Source of the DNA: Burkholderia stabilis
Lineage (GTDB): Bacteria > Pseudomonadota > Gammaproteobacteria > Burkholderiales > Burkholderiaceae
Assembly: GCF_001742165.1 (NCBI RefSeq)
Contig: NZ_CP016444.1
Span: 1,240,001 to 1,304,000, forward strand
Length of the DNA stretch: 64,000 nt
Direction: 5' to 3'
Shown here: positions 56,053-63,196 of the stretch, in pieces
Numbering within the stretch: position 1 is the stretch's first letter
How the letters are laid out: each line of letters starts with the position of its first letter
The notes under the pieces: model-generated
Seen by the model: the letters and a program-made list of their open reading frames with translations, nothing else
Told to the model about the DNA's origin: nothing
Database searches by the model: none
Made by a program: the position numbers and the translations under genes

Positions 56053-56293
56053 CGTGCTCCTCCAGTTCCGGAACGCAACGCCTGAGCCCGGGACGGGCCG
56101 CAGCGCATTGCGCCGTGTCACAGCGTGATACGTGACCTCGTGGCATCGGCATCGGGCCGCTCGTGCTGCCTCTTTTCCGGTGTCGATCGGGCGTGCTGCC
56201 GAATGTGCGTTCCACCGACGGATTCCGCATTCCGTGCTTCGAAATACGGAGCCGGTCGATAGCGGATGCGCCAGCTTCGGCGTCGCCTCATTT

Positions 56294-56311
56294 ATCTAAC
56301 GAACGATAGAT
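56294..56311. promoter_or_regulatory. TetR-like operator, site E
   Basis: ATCTAACGAACGATAGAT (56294-56311) is a palindrome with arms ATCTA and TAGAT and inner CG...CG. Read on the minus strand it begins CAATCTA, like sites A to C. Confidence 0.7.
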
Positions 56312-56522
56312 TGATTCGATGCGAACGATCGCTCCATCCGGTCAAACCCGGACGCAAATGGCTATTTCGGCAGGACCGGGGCGCGCTTGCGCATCGGCAT
56401 CGTGTGCGCCGGACGCTGTGGGCGCCACGTCGTGGCGCGCGGCGCGGAAGCCGCGTGGCGGTTTACCGCTCGCGGCAGCCATGCTTAATGGATAACACTC
56501 ATGGCACATCGCTTTGCGCGAC

Positions 56523-56547
56523 GCCAAACTACCTAACGATAGTTTGG
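56523..56547. promoter_or_regulatory. TetR-like operator, site F
   Basis: CCAAACTACC...GATAGTTTGG: arms CCAAACTA and TAGTTTGG are perfect inverted copies around an 8-base centre. It is the strongest palindrome of the set, upstream of the MFS gene. Confidence 0.7.
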
Positions 56548-56691
56548 TAATCGAATACGTGCCGGCGAAATCGCCGATGCGCCGAACGACGACCCAGGCT
56601 GCCGGATGCGACTGACCGGCCTGACGCGCAAGCGACATGCCGTCTCGACATCACCCCTTCACATGAATCAAACGATCGCATCGGAGACAAG

Positions 56692-58086
56692 ATGAGGAAT
56701 GCCATGAATGAAGTTCCGCCCGTCGGCGGCCTGGACGACGCGCTAGCGGGACGATCCTCGTCGAGGGTCGTCCACGACAGCCTGCGGTCGTGGTACATCC
56801 TGGTCATCATCACGCTGGCGTATTCGCTCGCGTATATCGACCGCCAGCTTCTCAACCTGCTCGTCGACCCGATCCGGCATTCGCTCGCCATTTCCGACAC
56901 GCAACTCAGCCTGGTTCAGGGCATCGCGTTCATTTCCGCCTACCTGATCGCATCGCCCCTCTTCGGCCGGCTCGTCGACGTGACCAACCGGCGCAACATC
57001 CTGCTGGTCGGGATTTGCCTGTGGTGCATCTTCACGGCCCTGTGCGGCAAGGCCACGACGTTCCAGGGGCTGTTCCTCGCGCGCTTCGGCGTCGGGGCCA
57101 GCGAAGCGTGCGTGTTTCCGATCGCGCTGTCGATGATCGCCGACTGCTTTTCGGCGAAGCAGATGCCGCGCGCGATGAGCGTGTTCATTCTCGGCCCGAT
57201 GCTCGGCGGCGGGCTCTCGCTCGTCGCTGGCGGGCTCGTCATCTCGTTCGCCCGCGACGTTCATCAGCAGTTCCCGATGCTCGCCGGGTTCGAGACCTGG
57301 CAGCTCGCATTCGTGCTGATCGGGTTGCCGGGCATGCTGTTCGCACTGCTGGTATGGCTGACGGTGCGCGAACCGATGCGCAGCAAGGTGGTCAGCGGGA
57401 GCGCGGACGACCGTCAGTTCTCGACCCGGGATTCGCTTGCATTCCTGTGGGCGCGACGCGGGTTCTATGCGCGCATCATGCTCGGCGTCGGCATGCTCGC
57501 CATCGTCGTGCTCGGCATGCCCGCATGGATGCCGACCTACCTGATCCGTTCGCACGGGATGCCCGCGGCGCTCGTCGGGTTTCGCTTCGGTGCGCTGGTG
57601 GTCAGTTGCGGGATTGCAGGCGCGCTGGTGGGCCCCTGGATCGTGCGCCGGTTCGAACGGCGCGGCTACGAGGACGCACCGTTGCGCACGGCCGCGTTCG
57701 CGATGATCCCGATGCTGCTGTGCTGTGCGAGCATCCCGTTTGCGCCCGGCGCGACGGGTACGCTGATCGCGGCCGGCGGCACCGTGTTTTTCTTCACGTT
57801 GCCGACCGGGTGCATGGCCGCGGCGCTGCAACTCGTGGCGCCCAGCCGTATGCGCGGCACCGTCGGCGCGCTCTATTCGTTCTTCGCGCAGTTGATCGGT
57901 TTCGGGCTCGGCCCGACGCTGATTGCGCTCTTCACCGATCGCGTGTTCGGCAATCCGAAGATGGTCGGCGATTCGATCGGCATTGTCTGCACGATCGCAG
58001 CCGCGCTTGCCGCGTGGTTGTTGTTCGGTTCGCTGCCGCATTATCGGCGGTTGCTGGCGGAGGAGCGTGGCGCGCAGGTGGGTTGA
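56692..58086 (+). CDS. MFS transporter, spinster-type
   Basis: A 464-residue, 12-segment inner-membrane transporter. YSLAYIDRQLLNLLVDPIRH near residue 43 is the signature of the Spns-like MFS group found beside catabolic genes. GGAGACAAG precedes the ATG at 56692; a second ATG lies four codons later. It is divergent from the Rieske oxygenase and shares its operator region, so it probably imports the oxygenase substrate. Confidence 0.92.
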   Translation: MRNAMNEVPPVGGLDDALAGRSSSRVVHDSLRSWYILVIITLAYSLAYIDRQLLNLLVDPIRHSLAISDTQLSLVQGIAFISAYLIASPLFGRLVDVTNRRNILLVGICLWCIFTALCGKATTFQGLFLARFGVGASEACVFPIALSMIADCFSAKQMPRAMSVFILGPMLGGGLSLVAGGLVISFARDVHQQFPMLAGFETWQLAFVLIGLPGMLFALLVWLTVREPMRSKVVSGSADDRQFSTRDSLAFLWARRGFYARIMLGVGMLAIVVLGMPAWMPTYLIRSHGMPAALVGFRFGALVVSCGIAGALVGPWIVRRFERRGYEDAPLRTAAFAMIPMLLCCASIPFAPGATGTLIAAGGTVFFFTLPTGCMAAALQLVAPSRMRGTVGALYSFFAQLIGFGLGPTLIALFTDRVFGNPKMVGDSIGIVCTIAAALAAWLLFGSLPHYRRLLAEERGAQVG

Positions 58087-58387
58087 CGCTGCGTGATCGG
58101 GACGGAGGTGGTAACCGCTGTGGGTGGCGTCACGCAGCGGTTACGCAAAGTGCTCGATGTGGAACGGTGCCGGTTTCGGCAATCTGACGACTTCAAGGCT
58201 TGCACAACCAAAGACGATCGGCCAGCCCGACACACATGTCTGAAGATGCGCCTCGCGCCCCGAATCAAGCCAGGCCGGCACCGAACCGGCCTGAATTCGC
58301 GTCGCCAGAATCCGTGCTCATGGTAGAGCGATGCGTTTTCTTGGGTGCGCCACCTTACGCGACCTCTCCCGCGTGACAGCGCTTATG
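58087..58387. other. intergenic region at the left edge of the effector island
   Basis: 301 bases between the MFS gene and the convergent Fic-like gene. It contains a terminator-like hairpin. Base composition falls from here on. No gene, tRNA or clear attachment site is recognised. Confidence 0.6.
58111..58144. terminator. hairpin downstream of MFS transporter gene
   Basis: GTAACCGCTG (58111-58120) and CAGCGGTTAC (58135-58144) are perfect inverted copies with a 14-base loop, 24 bases after the stop codon. No T-run. Confidence 0.6.
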
Positions 58388-59794
58388 TCACGAACTCAAT
58401 GCTTTTCGCCAAGCCTGCCCTTCCAGTACGGTGGAATCTGCATCCTCCGGAGCGATTGCCTTGTGTGGATCCGCGATTACGCATCGCGCCTCTCCCTGAA
58501 ATGCCAACAGCAGATCCAGAACGTTTTTGAAAAAAAGCCGACAATTGCCGTCCTTCATTGGATGTAAATGAATTCCCTGAAAGGAGGCAGCCCATGCTGA
58601 CTGGCGTTTGTCGGCAGACGAGCTGATGTTCGGCATACTGTCGTAATACCTGTCTGCAATACCATCCATGCACGCCATCAGCTGTTCTTCGCTGGCATCC
58701 CAGCGCGAGAAGGTCGCTTCATGGCGCTCCTTACGATCGATGCGTGTGAGCACCTTGCTATTTATGTATTCCTCAGCGGTCATCTCGACAGGATGCGCAC
58801 GATCGGCTGCGTCGAGTACGCTCTGGACCGATAGCCCCCCTTCTTCGGAAACATAGGTTTCCTCCGGCGTGCGATTGATGTAGTGACCAGGAAGGGATAA
58901 CGAAGACGATATTCCGAACGATGACATGTCGTCCATCCACTTGCCGAGATATCGCAAGGCTTTCGCGTCATACGAACCCGTGCAGTGCACGTCCTTGGTG
59001 GCGAGGGAGAGTTCCATCTTCTCCGAAATATCAAGGATCAGGTCGGCGTCGAAAATCTTGCCCGTGTCGATGCATTTCGCCGTATGGACCAGACCTTTGG
59101 CGGTCGAGTGCGCATAATTGCGCGTGTCATAGTCATAGACGAAACAAAGCAGCGGATTCGCCGCATCCAGCCCCAGACAATCAAGGTCTATCCGGTCAGG
59201 AATGAGGCGCCCGCGGTGTTCTGGCTTCACATTCGCAAGCTCATGGCTATTTAGCAACAACCCGATCGTTTCACGCGCCTTTGGTGAAAATTCTTTTGGA
59301 TATTCTCCATACGCCTCAGCGTATAAAGATTGAAAAACACTATCTTCCGGAACCTGTTGAGACGAGTGCGCCCCCCAGGTTGAATCGAAGCGCGCCCGAT
59401 GAACACTGTCAAACAGAAACCCCCATCGAACGACTTTCTCCGAGAGGCCATCGCCTTCCGAAGCAAGCAATGAATGATTTTCACGCATCCATTTGTGAAA
59501 ATTTCTGGCTGCGTCGACAGAGATCGAACGAAAATCGTGCGACTCCTCAGTCAATCGCCGCACGGGTCCGGAACGCTTCTCGCTGCTCGTCGACGGCACG
59601 AGCCCCGAAGCAGCAGGCGCGCGCCACTGTTGATGCGGAGACGAAGGTCGAGCATTCAGCTCGCTCAGCGGTCCCTGTACGGGCCCGGGAACGGATCTGT
59701 TTCCCGCGGGATGATTTACTTCGTTTTCGCCAATATCCAACGAATCGTAATCGTTTAGTGTTTTGGGGCTCATGCCACCAATATTTGCAGCCAT
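58388..59794 (-). CDS. Fic-like (Fido) domain protein, candidate type III effector
   Basis: A 468-residue protein (488 if the ATG at 59854 is used). Near the C-terminus (58538-58564) it reads IHLHPMKDGNCRLF, which matches the Fic motif HPFx[D/E]GN[G/K]R except for Phe to Met and Gly to Cys. The catalytic His, Asp, Asn and Arg are kept. Fic proteins transfer AMP or other nucleotide parts to target proteins. The 300-odd residues before it match nothing I know, and the N-terminal 100 residues are rich in Ser, Pro and Asn, as in secreted effectors. No standard inhibitory [S/T]xxxE[G/N] motif was found. Its AT content is clearly above that of the catabolic genes, which suggests transfer. Confidence 0.75.
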   Translation of the reverse strand: MAANIGGMSPKTLNDYDSLDIGENEVNHPAGNRSVPGPVQGPLSELNARPSSPHQQWRAPAASGLVPSTSSEKRSGPVRRLTEESHDFRSISVDAARNFHKWMRENHSLLASEGDGLSEKVVRWGFLFDSVHRARFDSTWGAHSSQQVPEDSVFQSLYAEAYGEYPKEFSPKARETIGLLLNSHELANVKPEHRGRLIPDRIDLDCLGLDAANPLLCFVYDYDTRNYAHSTAKGLVHTAKCIDTGKIFDADLILDISEKMELSLATKDVHCTGSYDAKALRYLGKWMDDMSSFGISSSLSLPGHYINRTPEETYVSEEGGLSVQSVLDAADRAHPVEMTAEEYINSKVLTRIDRKERHEATFSRWDASEEQLMACMDGIADRYYDSMPNISSSADKRQSAWAASFQGIHLHPMKDGNCRLFFKNVLDLLLAFQGEARCVIADPHKAIAPEDADSTVLEGQAWRKALSS

Positions 59795-60475
59795 GATTTT
59801 CTTGAAATTTTTCCGACGCCACCCGAATTGACAGGCGATCGTTCGGCGAGTCATCAGACTATAAGAGGATCGGGAAAGGCACGTCTGAATTCAAGATGGT
59901 CATGGAAGCACAACTGGCACACCCAATCAGTTCGTCTCGCGAAGATGTGTTCCGCAATCGGAAGAGTGCTCGTTCGGCGGGCATGGCCTTGCTTCAACGG
60001 CTGGACCGAAACGAAGGGAGAGCCTGAGGGACGCGGCACAACGACACTGTGACGTTGCTCAAGCAGCTGCTCGAGATAGGATGAAGAAATAGACAAAAGC
60101 GCTGTACTGCGATGATCAACCTGTCCTGCACATTGAACCAGGTTTTTATTTCGACTTGGATACTATTTCATGACGCACATTTTCCCCAAACCCAACACCG
60201 AAATTCATTCGACCACCATCAGAACAATTCGATGGAAGGCGAAACCGCGTTGCGCAATGCGTATTTACGATGCCGATCGCGTTATCACATCAATATCTTC
60301 ATATATTCATGTTTTTTCGCCGTCACCGAAGACACACCCTGTCAAAACCTGATTGTTACCGACCCCATAAAATCAAGTTGTTCGCATATCACGACGACCT
60401 TTCGCAAACCAGACCCACCCTCGATTGCTTTTGTGACAAAAATATAAATTTGGCAACGCAACGAGAGGTAGCAAA
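59795..60475. other. AT-rich divergent intergenic region of the effector island
   Basis: 681 bases between the divergent Fic-like and AAA+ genes. It carries a perfect TTCGC-N15-TTCGC box before the AAA+ gene, a looser TTCG-N16-TTCG at 60208-60231, and on the minus strand an imperfect box (TTCC-N16-TTCG, 59940-59963) before the Fic-like gene. The short open frame at 60112-60447 has no homolog-like features and is not called. Confidence 0.7.
60381..60405 (+). promoter_or_regulatory. PIP box / hrpII box (TTCGC-N15-TTCGC)
   Basis: TTCGC at 60381-60385 and again at 60401-60405, exactly 15 bases apart, 70 bases before the AAA+ start codon. This is the plant-inducible-promoter element recognised by HrpX in Xanthomonas and, as TTCG-N16-TTCG, by HrpB in Ralstonia, both activators of type III secretion genes. 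A TAAATT/TATAAAT stretch at 60443-60450 could be the -10 region, though about 8 bases further away than the usual 30-32. Confidence 0.75.
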
Positions 60476-62044
60476 ATGCCGTCCATGGGAAACAGATTTG
60501 ACTATTACAGTGCCGCACTCGGTGAGCATATCGCCACCACAAATTCGGCAGACACCCCTGCGCCCGAGAAGGAAAAACCAAAGGAATCTTCAAATCCGGC
60601 ATTCACTTCATTAGCGGAGAAACAAGAACAACGGTACGAGAAATTGAAAGTTCGTGCCGGCGATCGATCGATCGTCAAAACGGCAACTTTGCTCGCAAAA
60701 CATGTTGGCGAAGCCACGCAGGATGTAGCCGCGACGGCAATCAGTGCTGGCGCGATCGGATATGCAAGTTCGGTGCTGGTCAATGGCGAAAAATCGGATA
60801 CGAAAGGCCATATCGCACAAGCTGCAACGGCATCGCTGACGATGGCTACGGCGACGCTCGTCAGGGCGTCTGTCAGTGCAGTTGTGAACGGCTCGAAGCT
60901 GGATGAGCTATCGGCACAGCATGAAACTTTCAAGAAAGTGAAGCGGGCGACTACCCCCGAGTATCTCGCGCCTTACCCGAAAGATATCAAGGAAGACGTC
61001 AAGGCGCTGGACCTGCGCGTCGAGCGGGACATCAAGGCTGGAAATTCCAATGCCCTCTGGTTCAAGAAGCAAATCGATCATCGTGAAAATGTGCTGCTTG
61101 CACGTCCATTAAATGCCATTGACTTGACGTGCGGTCGCGATGCCGGAAGTTTGCGGAGCATGATGAATCAGGTGGCGGATCTATGCAAACACACGGAAGA
61201 TCCTGAAGCATTCAAAACACTGGCGATGCGAATTATCATGAATTCCGTTTCGGAGAAGCCGACCCGGGTTCAGGCAGTTTTCCACGGACCCGGTGGCGTA
61301 GGAAAAACATGGTTGATCGAGCAACTCGTCAAGATCATAAAAGGACGACTCATTTACTTGAGAATGGAGGATAGCCGTCATGAAAGTAGCGTAAAAAAAA
61401 TGTTGGGGTCACGCTGGTCCGTCGAGTACTACCCGCCTGACGCACAAGACAAAGACGTCATCGGAGAATTGCCGCTCGAAATGATCAAGGCCGGCTGCAC
61501 CAATCCAATCATATTTATCGACGAACTAAAGATAAACAGTGAAACGATTGGCGACCTCAATGTACTTCTGGATCCACTCAAAAAGGAACTGAAAATAGGC
61601 GGCTACAACTCCAGCCTGGACTGGAGCCGCGCAACCATCCTGATCGGCACCAACGACGCCATCAAAAACGAGCCGCTTCAGACCCGGCTCCTGATGATGC
61701 ATTTCTCGAAGGCAAGCGACGAAGTAAAGCGTCTTGTCGTCATGGACAGGGTGAAAGTAGACGCGGAAGTTTTCCGTCATCTGCTGAGCGGGAACGACAT
61801 GAAACGACTCATCAGCACCATGGAAACCCGGTGCGATGAATTGATTGCCATCGACAACGAAAAATTTCCCGGGGCTCGATACATTCAGTCTGCCGCGTCT
61901 CATACGGTTAACTTCGTCGCTGAAGGCCTGTTGACGAATGAACCTCGCAAGGCTCATGAAATATCCGATTTCATGAGAAGGCGTTATGAACATTTCGCGG
62001 AATTCGAACCCAACCGCACGAACTACGATAGCGGCCGTGATTGA
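60476..62044 (+). CDS. AAA+/SF3-like P-loop ATPase, candidate secreted protein
   Basis: A 522-residue protein. An N-terminal region of about 80 polar residues is followed by two hydrophobic Ala/Ser/Thr-rich stretches (residues 84-102 and 113-137) that could enter membranes. The ATPase core has Walker A FHGPGGVGKTW (269-279), Walker B IIFIDEL (345-351), a sensor-1-like ILIGTND (388-394) and a possible arginine finger in LQTRL (401-405). The pattern fits AAA+ proteins such as torsin/ClpB types or SF3/2C-like helicases; I cannot choose. GAGAGG lies before the ATG and a PIP box upstream. A type III substrate is inferred from that box and the neighbours. Low GC. Confidence 0.8.
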   Translation: MPSMGNRFDYYSAALGEHIATTNSADTPAPEKEKPKESSNPAFTSLAEKQEQRYEKLKVRAGDRSIVKTATLLAKHVGEATQDVAATAISAGAIGYASSVLVNGEKSDTKGHIAQAATASLTMATATLVRASVSAVVNGSKLDELSAQHETFKKVKRATTPEYLAPYPKDIKEDVKALDLRVERDIKAGNSNALWFKKQIDHRENVLLARPLNAIDLTCGRDAGSLRSMMNQVADLCKHTEDPEAFKTLAMRIIMNSVSEKPTRVQAVFHGPGGVGKTWLIEQLVKIIKGRLIYLRMEDSRHESSVKKMLGSRWSVEYYPPDAQDKDVIGELPLEMIKAGCTNPIIFIDELKINSETIGDLNVLLDPLKKELKIGGYNSSLDWSRATILIGTNDAIKNEPLQTRLLMMHFSKASDEVKRLVVMDRVKVDAEVFRHLLSGNDMKRLISTMETRCDELIAIDNEKFPGARYIQSAASHTVNFVAEGLLTNEPRKAHEISDFMRRRYEHFAEFEPNRTNYDSGRD

Positions 62045-62065
62045 GATTTGATCGAGCAAAGACAT

Positions 62066-62104
62066 GCGCCCTTGATGGATTGTTCATGAATGTTTCAAGG
62101 GCGC
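62066..62104. terminator. hairpin downstream of the AAA+ gene
   Basis: GCGCCCTTGA (62066-62075) and TCAAGGGCGC (62095-62104) form a perfect 10-bp stem; the 19-base loop contains the palindrome TTCATGAA. It lies 21 bases after the stop codon. Confidence 0.6.
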
Positions 62105-62184
62105 TGTCGACCCGATGGACAACTGGCCGCACGGTTTCCCAGACCGGCACATGATCTCCCCCCAACGACTCCGATGGAGCTGTC

Positions 62185-63117
62185 ATGCCTACCCCCGTTC
62201 AATCAAGGTCGTCGAGCCCGATACGCGACGAACAGACCGAGGAATCCGCCACGACAACCCGCGCTCGTGCGACCACGCTTGAGTCAGGACAGGGGGAGAC
62301 TATCCCGGCCAACTTGCGGCCGTTGCTGCAGGCCCGAAACGGGGATGGTTCCTTCCGGCCTCGTTCTCCCGTGCGCGATCGCTCGCACGCCGATCGACGC
62401 TGGAGTGAGCTGCCGGATCAACACCATCCCCGATCGATCGAGGAGGCGGATCGGATCGAAGCCGCACTTCGGGCCAGTCATTTGATGCCCGAGGGACATG
62501 ATCTGCGCATTGATTTCGAAACGTACCGCTTGCTGCTGGAATCCATGCAAGCGCGCGCGAAGGATTTGCCGCCCGTGAGGCAAAGCGCATTCTCGGAGCA
62601 GATGACCGCCTTTGCCGAGGTGATTCACCTGATGCCGGAAGAAAATCACCTGGGGGACTTCAAGGGCATCCTGCGCGAAGTTGAGCACAAACTGCCTCCC
62701 GAACAGCAGGGTGTCCCGCTCGTGGCGCTCATCGAAGAGTCACGCAAGTTGAGCAACGATTTCCAGGGAGAACTCCGGGAAAAACTGTTCGGCTGCGTGG
62801 CAAAACTGCCGCCTGCGCAGCAGAATCGTCCCATGCAGGCGCTTGCCGATCGCCTTCGCGAAGCGGCCGAGCAGATTCGATTGCCGGACCATTCCAATGA
62901 CATCAAGCCCTTTTCGATCGTTCTGGACGACATCATGGACAAACTGCCGGAGAGATACCGGCGCGCGCCGCTCGTTGCACTGATGACGGTGATCGGCAGT
63001 CAGCCGCGACAACACCATCAGAGACTCATCGAAGACGCCCTGGGCAGGATAAAGACGATACGCTCGCGCACGCTCCGGGATGAACTCAAGCAGGCACTCG
63101 CCAATATGCTCGATTAG
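62185..63117 (+). CDS. helical-repeat protein, candidate effector
   Basis: A 310-residue protein with no enzyme motif. The first 80 residues are Ser/Arg/Pro-rich and look disordered. From about residue 125 come four units of 38-46 residues, each opening with a form of LPPxxQxxPLxAL: LPPVRQSAFSEQMTAF, LPPEQQGVPLVALIEESRKL, LPPAQQNRPMQALADRL and LPERYRRAPLVALM. These are probably helical hairpins stacking as a solenoid for binding a protein target. Similar Leu-Pro helical repeats occur in some plant-pathogen type III effectors; this comparison is from memory. GGAG lies before the ATG. It follows the AAA+ gene and converges with the protease gene. Confidence 0.75.
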   Translation: MPTPVQSRSSSPIRDEQTEESATTTRARATTLESGQGETIPANLRPLLQARNGDGSFRPRSPVRDRSHADRRWSELPDQHHPRSIEEADRIEAALRASHLMPEGHDLRIDFETYRLLLESMQARAKDLPPVRQSAFSEQMTAFAEVIHLMPEENHLGDFKGILREVEHKLPPEQQGVPLVALIEESRKLSNDFQGELREKLFGCVAKLPPAQQNRPMQALADRLREAAEQIRLPDHSNDIKPFSIVLDDIMDKLPERYRRAPLVALMTVIGSQPRQHHQRLIEDALGRIKTIRSRTLRDELKQALANMLD

Positions 63118-63196
63118 ACGGTGAACGCATCGTCGGGGACGGTGACGTGTGACCCACGTGATCGTCCATCGACGTCGCTCGATGCGGTGGCGGCGT

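Larger units (their letters stand above)
56053..56691. other. divergent regulatory region, Rieske operon / MFS transporter
   Basis: 639 bases with no gene. It carries two TetR-like palindromes (56294-56311 and 56523-56547), AT-richer around each. One lies on the Rieske side and the other about 145 bases before the MFS gene. Confidence 0.7.

Noticed and set aside
58312..58330. TGCTCATGGTAGAGC, resembling a tRNA D-arm, at the island edge
   Set aside because: No acceptor stem, anticodon arm or T-loop can be built around it, so it is not a tRNA and gives no proof of an attachment site.
59939..59963. Imperfect PIP-like box (TTCC-N16-TTCG) for the Fic-like gene
   Set aside because: One core mismatch makes it too weak to call as a feature; kept only as a hint in the intergenic entry.
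60208..60231. Second TTCG-N16-TTCG box upstream of the AAA+ gene
   Set aside because: Matches only the eight-base form and lies about 245 bases from the gene; such matches are expected by chance about once or more per window, unlike the ten-base box at 60381.
60112..60447. 111-codon open frame on the + strand
   Set aside because: No ribosome binding site, no recognisable features, and it overlaps the promoter elements of the AAA+ gene.
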